A stretch of DNA of 64,000 bases from Linnemannia schmuckeri. Lineage: Eukaryota; Mortierellomycota; Mortierellomycetes; Mortierellales; Mortierellaceae. Where the stretch lies: NCBI GenBank assembly GCA_029449235.1, contig JANATG010000010.1:2072001-2136000 (forward strand), in the 5' to 3' direction. Position numbers and translations under genes: made by a program. Below the pieces are notes generated by a model, which did no database searches, was not told where the DNA came from, and saw only the letters and a list, made by a program, of their open reading frames with translations. Positions 55,803 to 64,000 of this stretch are shown here, in pieces (positions within the stretch are counted from its first letter, which is position 1; every line of letters begins with the position of its first letter).

Positions 55803-57913
55803 ATGGACAAGAAAAAGAACAACAACAACAACAACAACATCCAAGGAGGGCGCACGAACGGAAACAACAAACCCAAACCTGCTGACAACAAGGTGCTCGC
55901 TGACACAACCCTAGGCCTATCTAACCTCAACCTCAGTCAAAACAACTCCAACAACGCCAAACCCAAAAACAACAATTCTGGAAAGAAGTCCAAAAAGTCA
56001 ACCTCTCACACTAATGGTTCAACAGTAGCAGCATCGATACCCGTGTCATCCAAGAAGGCAGGACCTATTCTCTTGGGTATGCCCGACTCGCCCATGGAGT
56101 CGCAGGACGATATCGACCCCTATGTTACCAAGATTGGTGGCGTTCCTGTAAGCACCAATTTGAGCGCGGAGGATGAAAAAATTATTTTGGTCTTTGACTC
56201 TCTAGGAGAGCCAAGAACATTGAACTTCTGAATATTTTCACTCACGCCTTCAGCTGCCTTTCGAAATCACATATAGCTGTGGTTATCAGAGGATTTGCCA
56301 GCGCCTTCTAAGTATGGTGTATGTGAAGCATGCGGCAAGAACATGTACCTGCTCCTTCAGGCATATGTGCCCCTCGAGACCTCACCCTACGATCGCGTCG
56401 TCTATGTCTGGGCATGTAACCAGCGACTCTGCATGCGCAAGAAGGGAAGGTAACTACATCACTCAGGATTTCAAGGACAAAGGATTATGCTAGGTGGGAA
56501 CCATTGGCGCTTTCTTCGATTGAACACTCAGGTGCTGACAAGTTTGTGATTTATTTGACGTTAAAATAGCTTCCGCGTGGTCCGTGCACTGAAGTTGAAC
56601 CCAGAGTATGCCCAAAAACTGGAAAAGAAAGCAAAGCCCGCTGCACCTGTCGCTCCTGCGCCATTAGCCAATGTAAGGATCAATATACCTCAAAGACATA
56701 CAGCAGTTAATCTTCATTTGCGTGAGTATTGAGATCAAGACTAACACTGAATATTTTACAAATTGTTCAACAAAGCCATTCGGAGCAGCACCAGGAGCAT
56801 TTGATATGGGTAATGCCTTGTTTGGCGGAGCGGGAGCAGGATTCAACAACCCTTTTGCACCTGTAAGTTGTCGATTACTGAAGACTTCATGATACTGTTC
56901 CCAGAGTCAAAGGACATCAGGACTGACTGGTTCTACTTCATTATGCCGTATAGCCCTCTAGCACAGTCAATCCCTTCGCGCCACCTCCAGGATTTGGAGC
57001 ACCAGCCTCAGCAGCAGCACCTGTCTCTTTCGCCAGCATCGCATCATCCAACATCCCCGCCAAGGAAGAGTCATCTAGCGAGGACGAAGAGGAGACAGTA
57101 GAAGGTACGACCAACTTCCGTTTTGGGAACCAAGTGCTATTGTATGGTGTGAATCTAGATTTGACCGCTAATTTACCTAATTTCAAAAACATAGAGTCGG
57201 AACCATGGCCAGAAAAGCCACCAGCATTCTCACCGCACTATCTATATATTGCGGAGGAGGTGCTCGAGGATTCTAAAGCTGTCAGCGACGAAATTACCGA
57301 AAAGTATAGCCACCTACTCGCTCTCGAGGAGGCAAACCAGGATGGTGGTGATGATGACGAGAAGGGCGGTCCAGGAGGCGCCGGTTGGAGTGGAGAAGCA
57401 TACGAGAAGGCATCTCTCCCCAAGGGTGTCGACAAGGCGTTCAAGAAATTCACAGAGCGTGTTCAAGCATGGCCAGACCAATGTGTCCGATACCACTTCC
57501 TAGGATCACCCCTCTTGTTCTCGTTTTCTGACTCCACAGCACGGACGCTCCTCCCTGCCAATGCCTCTCAGCATTCTAAACACACTGCGCCCAGCGCCCA
57601 CCGGATTCCAAGATGTCCTGCCTGCAAGGGGCCTCGCGGGTTCGAGTTTCAGTTGATGCCTAACCTGCTGTCACTGCTGGACGTGACGTCCAAGAAGTAC
57701 CTGTCGGAGGAAGAGATGAAGGCCTTGAAGGAGCGGAAGGGAGCTCAGGTGTTTGATATCGGCATGGAGTGGGGCACTATCTTGGTGTACAGCTGTGTAG
57801 ATGACTGCTTTGGCAAGAATGCGATCAAGAAGGCTAATGGCGCTGAGGAAGATATCAAGGTGCCGGCGGTCAAATACTTTGAGGAAGTGGCGCTCATTCA
57901 GTTTGAGGATTAG
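55803..57913 (+). CDS. TSR4: Tsr4/PDCD2-family protein (uS5/Rps2 chaperone), 525 aa
   Basis: Six exons join in frame: 55803-56147, 56277-56449, 56570-56672, 56776-56862, 56954-57104 and 57195-57913 (1578 nt). After an Asn/Lys-rich leader comes KAGPILLGMPDSPM and LWLSEDLPAPSKYGVCEACGKNMYLLLQ, the PDCD2 N-terminal module with a MYND-like zinc site, then VWACNQRLCMRKKGSFRVVRAL. The C-terminal PDCD2_C domain is in exon 6, with FTERVQAWPDQCVRY, RCPACKGPRGFEFQLMPNLL and DIGMEWGTILVYSC. In yeast, Tsr4 binds newly made Rps2 and is needed for 20S pre-rRNA accumulation and 40S assembly. Pro/Ala/Gly-rich linkers lie in exons 3-5. It is divergently paired with the Fyv7-like gene, another small-subunit factor. 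Confidence 0.9.
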
Positions 57914-58278
57914 AGAGACATTGTTAGACCAGAAGTACGACATTAAAGTCGTACAAAACACCGTCGAGAGAAAAGAAATACGAATACGTAAAAACAGTGA
58001 GCCCTATGTTGTTGTTGCGACCCCATGGCGTTTCCCATGCCATAGCTTCGACCAAGGCCTGAAAGGCAACAGCACCATACAATATCCATATGCATGAGCA
58101 TTAGGTCTTTCGCCAGTCCCGGTTGCGATAATGTGAGCACACCTGAGTTGAGACTGTAAGATATATAACGCCCGGGATCAGGATTACCAACGCTTCTTTT
58201 CCTCCATGCTCTTTATACACCGTCTCTCCCGACACTTTTCAACACCTTCCACGCCACCCCCTTTTGCATACATCGACC
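57914..58278. other. Intergenic region and promoter of secreted paralogue 1
   Basis: Holds the TSR4 3' flank and a promoter block (about 58010-58170) that resembles the one before the second paralogue (60030-60200). No gene. Confidence 0.55.
58162..58168 (+). promoter_or_regulatory. TATA box of secreted paralogue 1
   Basis: TATATAA, 117 bp before the ATG, in the context AGATATATAAC that is repeated before the second paralogue. Confidence 0.6.
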
Positions 58279-58841
58279 ATGAGATTTACAGCTCTCCTCG
58301 CTCTGCTTGTTGCCACTGTTACAGCTGCTCCCACAGGAAGCACCATAACGTAAGTCATCACCGGTTTCCTTCAACGACAACCATTCTTCACTTCATAGAC
58401 GACTCACGTTGACAAAGTCCACCTCCTTTGTTTCTCAACCCTAGCTCGTCTCATTCCAGCCTCGCACCAACAGGCCCGAAGTCCGTCGGAAGATCCGCCT
58501 GCAAGAGCTCGATCTTGCACTGGTACATCTTCCCACACTTCGACTTTGGCGGCCCCAACACCACTCTCGAAATGTACTTCTACCTCCACATCAGCACAAG
58601 TCCCAAAAACTACTACGGCCAAACTAAACGGTTCACTTACTACGCCAACAATAACGTACCCCAAGAGACACATAAGTCCAAGGATGGCAAATTTAAAGTC
58701 AAGCATGGGAATCCGGAGTTTGGAAAGGCGGTGACGCTGGTGTATGGTGGGAAGCGGTATTTTCATGGAGCGGAGCAGGCTTCTTTTGGGGATGCTTTTT
58801 CGGATCGTAGTTATCAGTATTGGGGCTGTATTGATGTGTGA
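58279..58841 (+). CDS. Secreted protein of unknown family, paralogue 1 (150 aa)
   Basis: Exons 58279-58349 and 58460-58841. Exon 1 codes for the signal peptide (MRFTALLALLVATVTA-AP). The acceptor at 58459 is chosen because it gives exactly the exon sizes (71 and 382 nt) and length of the neighbour at 60310; a CTAG 15 bp earlier is an in-frame alternative. The mature part has two conserved cysteines, in SACKSSILHW and YWGCIDV, probably one disulfide, with an aromatic-rich middle and the shared KSKDGKFKVKH and KRYFHG segments. The composition suggests a small beta-rich extracellular domain. I do not recognise the family. Confidence 0.75.
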
Positions 58842-60309
58842 GGATGGAGGAGTTCATTTTTTCTCGTCTTTTGCATTTTTTTCTCTGGGTACATCACTCT
58901 GTCACTTTCCTCACAATATTTCAAGTCGCTTAATGCAAAATAAAAAATAAAATAATCCAGTGTCCTTTGTTCCTTGCTTTCCATGGGAGTCCTCGTGAGA
59001 AAATAGAAGTAAAAAAAAAATTAGATTTCTTGATAGAGTCCTTGATAGAATCTCATTCCTCTTCGTAGCGTGTGACGAAGACTCGATAAACATCAATCAA
59101 AAAAGCAAGACGGAAATGGGCAACTTAGAGGATATCGGAGTAGCGTTGTGCCCTTGGGCGCAAGAGGGCACAAAATCTCAGATGCATGAGATGAGCACAA
59201 CCTTGTTGGAGAGCATTTTTTTGTTGAATAGATTGGTGTCCTCTTTCGCTCATTGACACAAATACATACACACAAGCGCATACACGCACGTTTGTACCGG
59301 GACGGGTCACAACGCTAAAGTGCTTCAGAAAGTACAATTGACAACGAATAAGGGACCCCACACCTGTTTGTGTATGCTGAAGAAAGCGATTTGGTCAAGA
59401 TTGAAGTGGTGGTCAACCGGCTGCGTGTCAGTTTGTTTTGTTAAATAAGAGAAACAAATGGAAATGTAGAAGATCATCCCTCCCGTTTTGATATAAAATT
59501 TGTTGTTGCGGAGTAAATCGTTGATCACACCAGTCGCGGCAATCGGCGAAGCAGCCTTGTCACGACTTTTTTTTTTTTTGGCGTTCTTGCTCCTCCAGGT
59601 GTCTAATACGTCTATACAAAAAAAGAAAAAAAAGAGACGAGAAAGTGCTACCAGGATTCATGTATGAAATCAAGAAGAGTGCGAAAAACGAACACAGACA
59701 AGAAAACGATTGTTTCTCGATAATTTTGTCTTTGTGCTGACTATACACATATCCTTATTGCAAGCTTTTTTTTTTTGTTTATTACATATTGTTCCTGTTG
59801 CTTCAGTCCTGAGAAGTGAAACGAGAAGAATGTGCTGTCAAGGAGAATGATTCTGACAACGGTGCTCAACTTAGCACCATGTCCTAGCTACAGCTACGTC
59901 GAGAAGATGGCACATATCGTATTCACTGCCAAATGAGACATGGCAGACAAGAGCGGCAATATTAATGTTGCACAAACATCGCTGCGAGGAAAACATATCA
60001 ATAAAGAGAGCCCTTCTTTTTGGTTTTGTGACCAGTAAGGGTTATACTTCTGCATCGGGCAAGAGTTGAGAGCCACTAACATAGACAAAATGGCACTCCA
60101 GCAGCACCTTGCATGAACAACAGCATCCCTCCACCTGCCAAATGTTGTTCCGGTTGTGATTCAACGAGTTAAACCTGGGTTCACTCAGTGAGATATATAA
60201 CACCAGGGTTTCTCCCATTTTTTTCTTTTCGTTTCTTTTAAACACCCCTGCCCCCAGTTCCACTCTCCGTTCCTGGAATTCTCATCCCTCGCATACCCTC
60301 CCTTTCGTT
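58842..60309. other. Intergenic region between the two secreted paralogues
   Basis: No gene seen. It contains T-runs near 59568-59579 and 59766-59775 and, from about 60030, a promoter block similar to that of paralogue 1. Confidence 0.55.
60194..60200 (+). promoter_or_regulatory. TATA box of secreted paralogue 2
   Basis: TATATAA, 116 bp before the ATG, with the same AGATATATAAC context as paralogue 1. Confidence 0.6.
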
Positions 60310-60841
60310 ATGCAATTTACAACTCTCCTTGGACTCCTTGCTGCTGCTGTCGCAGCCGCCCCCACCGGGAACACTACCGCGTATGTCTTCACCCTACTCA
60401 CACACGGCAAGGCCTACAGCCGATTCAAATACTAAGCCTGACACACTTCCTCTTACTAGCCTCCGACTTGCGGGCCCAACCGCCGTTGGAGCAACTGCCT
60501 GCAAGAGTTCAACCCTCAGCTGGATAATCTCCGTGGATGCGGACCCCACAGGAAAGTTTGCCAATTGGTTCGTGAAATTCGACCTCCGCATCGCAACGGA
60601 CCCTATGTACCGCGGCTGGACCAAGGAAATTTACTACAAGGGAAGCCCCAGGCTCCCTGTACAAACAACCAAATCGACCGACGGCAAGTTCAAGGTCCAA
60701 CACTTCCATCCGGATGGCTACGAGGGCAAGGAAGTTGCATTGATTTACAAGAATAAGCGGTACTATCATGGAACTTATCAGTCTAGATTTGGGGACACTA
60801 AAAATTACGTGTTGGAGTACTGGGACTGTCTCCAGATGTAG
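60310..60841 (+). CDS. Secreted protein of unknown family, paralogue 2 (150 aa)
   Basis: Exons 60310-60380 and 60460-60841, with the intron in the same position and phase as paralogue 1, so the pair arose by tandem duplication. Signal peptide MQFTTLLGLLAAAVAA-AP; conserved cysteines in TACKSSTLSW and YWDCLQM; shared KSTDGKFKVQH, KRYYHG and SRFGD. About 40 percent of mature residues look the same by eye. The middle differs, with charged residues replacing several aromatic ones, so the two may bind different partners. Unknown family. Confidence 0.75.
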
Positions 60842-61273
60842 GTGGTAAATTTTTTCTCCTCGCGCGCCACGTATCTTACTTTCCTCCCTTATATACACCT
60901 CATCCACTTTTTTTTCCCTTGAGTTGCCTTTTCAACTGATAAATCATTGAGATGTTTGAATGAGTTGAAGAAGTTCAAGAACTTGACCACTTGAAGGGAG
61001 CATAATGCTTATATGACTGTGAGAGAAGCGAAATATGCACTGTTTAGATTAAAGTAGGAGCAGAAGATACAGAAGATACAGAAGATACAAAAATGGCGTA
61101 CAGAACGAAAATGAAGGCGCAGTGAACAAAAAAAAAAAAAAAAAAAAAAAAAACGAAATAAGGATAGCAAACAAACAAGCCTAAGATAATCTCGTTTAAA
61201 AAGGGTACAGGACTTTGTTAGATTATAGAAAAAAATTGGAGATACGAGAAGGGATGCAAAATGGCTAACGGTT
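60842..61273. other. Intergenic region between paralogue 2 and NLR F
   Basis: A short tandem repeat of AGAAGATAC (61064-61090) and an A24 run (about 61130-61153) are present. The stretch is the 3' flank of NLR copy F. No gene. Confidence 0.55.
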
Positions 61274-64000
61274 CTAATCAGTTGAAGATCCAGTGGCACC
61301 GCGTTGCTCAAGCAGCTTGCGACTGATTGGACTGAGACCGGCGACATTGTGAAGTAAGGCACCCGAGGGGGCAAGCACAGGAAGTCCAGAAGATCACACC
61401 AGCTGAACAGACACTCTCCCCGACCCCTCCTCCTCCACCAGCTGCCATACACGAATAGATCCATCCAGGCAAGCCGTCGCGAACTCCATCTTACTGGGTC
61501 TCCAAACCACATCCCTAACAGATCCTGTGAACTCCTCAATGACTGACACACAATCTTGATCCTGTAGCGGTAGCGCCTGCTGATCTTGATCCGGGGAGGG
61601 CAACCTCCAGAGTCGAACACAAGTTTTGTGAGCTGTTGCTATCCATTGACCGCAGGATGAGAACGCGAATTTGTAAGTGTGCCGGTCCTGCTTCAGGATG
61701 TATAGGAAATCTTGGAGCTGCTCATCGCCGTTCCATAACTGAATGGTTCCATCTCCGTGAGAGGAGGCGATCTGGAGACAGCCGAGCTTATAAGCGACAA
61801 CATTTTCTTTATCCCAACCAAATGAGATGTCCTTTTCCGTCTGAAATTTGCCAGTGCTGGTCTCCCAGAGCTGGTCTCCCAGAGCTGGACTTTTCCATCT
61901 GACATGCCAACGCAATCCAACAACTATCTCGAGAAAAAGCAACACTGTACATATCCAGCGTAGCAATACAGAACATGTCCAGCTGTTCCTGAGCGAGTAT
62001 CCCAAAGCCGCACCGCCGAGTCATAACTGCCTGAAGCAAGCCAGCGACCGCAAGGCGAGAAGGCTAAAGAAATCACTCTGCCCCCGTGTCTAGAAAGCAC
62101 AAAGGAGGTAGCACTGGGTTCGACGCTCCATAGTGTCACCTCCTCCAGGTCGCCACCGATGGCTAACTGGAGACCGCCCGGCGAGAATGCAATGCAAAAT
62201 GTATGTTGCAGATGCTTAGGAAAAATAAAGTCGACGTCTCCTGAATCTGCGTTGAGTTGTCGCGTAGGTCCGTTCAGGCTGCCGGAGATAAGCTGCTGCC
62301 CGTCCGGAGAGTATGTCGCATAAAACTGTGGGTCAGGTAAGCCATATGAATTGAATCCTAGACCAGATGAGTTTACTTCCCACAGCCGCAGTGTCATGTC
62401 GTCACTTGCTGAAGCGATATATAAGCCATTTGGTGAATACTAACGCAACTGATATAGTGCGTATGGTTGATAGATTATAAGATAAGTGAGCCAGAATGCG
62501 AGTCCCACAGCATCATAGCACTGCCCTTACTGGATGAGGCGATCCAACGACTGTCGGTGAAAAGGCGACGTTGGTGATTGAATCCTTGTGTGTTGTCCAT
62601 TTTCGTCCAGGCGCCAGGATGGTCACTGTTGCCTCCTACAACTGTAACCGGAATTCATCCGGACCTGTAGCAATTTGCCGGCCGTCCAGCGAATATGTTA
62701 GACACATATGACATTCGCCCTTACAAGACACTAACACTGGCAGCCCAGTGAGTGTGTCGAATATTCGGATCGTCCTACCCCAGCTGGTGAGAACAATGGT
62801 GTTTCCGATTGGTGAATAGGCTATACTGGTAATCTTGTCGATGTCGTCGGTCAAGACAAAAACAGCAGCGCCGGTTCGAGTGTCCCAAAGTCATACCGAC
62901 TTGTCGCGACTTCCCGTTGTGACCTGCTGGCTTGTAGGAGAAAACGCCACCGCCTCCACGGCGCCTCAGTGTCCCTCCAAAATGAAATCGGTCGATGCGG
63001 TCCCACAGCTCCACAATCGTGCTGTGTTACCCCAGCTGCCAGAGATAAGCTGTAGACCTGTAGGTGAATAAGCAAGGCTTGTAACACGGCTTTTGTGGCC
63101 TTGGAAGACATGAATCCTTGTCCAGGCTGCAGCGCCGTAGATACTGATGTTGCCGTTATTCAGACCCACCGCGAGAACCTTGCCATCTAACGAAAAGGCG
63201 CATGACGAGACCTTCTCCGACTCCATTAAACTTGGTAACTCTCCAAATTGAGTTGTTTCCAAACATGCTCTGCTAAAATCCACCTCCCGGATCCATGCCT
63301 TGGAGAGGTTGACGCCTGTTAAGTTGGAATCTGAAGTTGTGCCGAGTCGAATTGCCCACCAGTAAAATCCGCTCCCGGAATGCGAATGCATCAAAGATCG
63401 GCTCCATTGAACAGCACATCGGCTCGGACCAGGATCGTGATGGCGTTAAGCGCAGCCTGGTTTGTATGAGTATCCGACTTGAATAGCTCGATAACTGCCA
63501 GAAGATGCTGTTTGAACCAAGTGCTCTTCTTCACGCGGTCACTAAGGAACTGGATGACGGAGGGCTCTGCTAGGAGGTTACGCGTGAACAAGCGCTCGTC
63601 GAGGTCGAGTGCTGGCTCGGCCATAGAATCAGGAGCGCCTTGCGGACCAAGTTCATCTTCTTGGCTGACAGGCCTGTAGACTGTGCAAGAGAGGAAGTAC
63701 TCCAAGACGGATCTATGGACAAATCGAAACTGGCTGCCAGTACGTTTGAAAGGGGCAACACTCTCGCAAAAACCGGATCTCGGAATCTGGGCTGAAAAAC
63801 TCGGCCTTCCAAGTCTTCTTGGCATGTAAATATGTGTATTGGACCACCGAGTTGCCGTCCTGCTCTTTGAAGATCGAGTCAGCCAGTCGTCTTTGGAAAT
63901 CGATTCCTTTGGCAATAACGCCATCGTCCATCAACATCTTGAATATGTTCTGTTCGTCCTTGCTCAGGGTGTTGGACTGCAGGTGCAGCTTGTTAGTCTC
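61274..64000 (-). pseudogene. NACHT-WD40 NLR copy F, C-terminal half, decayed (runs off right edge)
   Basis: On the minus strand it begins inside the NACHT C-terminal part (TNKLHLQSNTLSKDEQ) and runs to a TAG at 61276-61274. Readable blocks change frame: 63937-63713, 63924-63391 (EPSVIQFLSDRVKKSTWFKQ), 63394-62966 (pentapeptide end and first WD40), 62854-62636, 62397-61924 and 62005-61394. Stops and indels separate them, notably near 62450-62500 and 61920. The tail ends RGATGSSTD, the variant also seen in copy B (RGATGSSFN), whereas copies C and E end RGAIFTTE. That links F with B as a subfamily. The N-terminal half lies outside the window. Confidence 0.85.

Overview
The window looks like the genome of an early-diverging filamentous fungus, most likely Mortierellomycotina (Mortierella and relatives). 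That assignment is inference. It rests on short GT-AG introns, pyrimidine-rich leaders, Kex2-type secreted peptides, fungal versions of Lsb6, Tsr4, Fyv7 and Agx1, and an expanded NACHT-WD40 (NLR/STAND) family. No tRNA, rRNA or CRISPR was seen.

Layout. (1) 1-13.8 kb, an NLR graveyard: the 5' end of NLR copy A (minus, runs off the left edge), gutted NLR pseudogene B (minus), a small secreted-peptide ORF, glutathione S-transferase GST1 (plus) and NLR pseudogene C (minus) carrying a 5'-truncated LINE-like insertion. (2) 13.8-34.6 kb, an ordinary core: a four-exon type II phosphatidylinositol 4-kinase of 1389 aa, two single-pass membrane proteins with signal peptides (357 and 933 aa) and a small acidic CS-alpha-beta defensin. 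(3) 34.6-50.9 kb: a second LINE-like copy, the only complete NLR (copy E; 1754 aa, helical region-NACHT-pentapeptide-14 WD40), GST2 (minus), a decayed copy of the secreted-peptide ORF and NLR pseudogene D. (4) 52.3-60.8 kb, a second core block: alanine-glyoxylate aminotransferase with two possible starts, a head-to-head pair of small-subunit ribosome biogenesis genes (Fyv7/CCDC59-like and Tsr4/PDCD2) and two tandem 150-aa secreted paralogues. (5) 61.3-64 kb: the C-terminal half of NLR pseudogene F (minus), running off the right edge.

The dominant structural feature is a large inverted segmental duplication. The block 'NLR upstream region - secreted peptide - GST - ORF fragment - NLR 3' end' at about 5.06-10.12 kb is repeated in reverse at about 42.00-47.19 kb, and both ends run on into NLR copies (B pairs with D, C with E). 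Identity is uneven. About 500 bp of the arm looks identical, while the middle of the GST coding region differs at about 30 sites, most of them amino-acid changing.

Working interpretation (inference): a rapidly evolving NLR locus with one surviving gene, amplified by segmental duplication and broken by deletion, frameshift and retrotransposition. Its two halves flank a core block that includes a defensin and two receptor-like surface proteins. Whether these act together in fungal innate immunity cannot be told from sequence alone. All exon joins were derived by hand from splice motifs and frame continuity.
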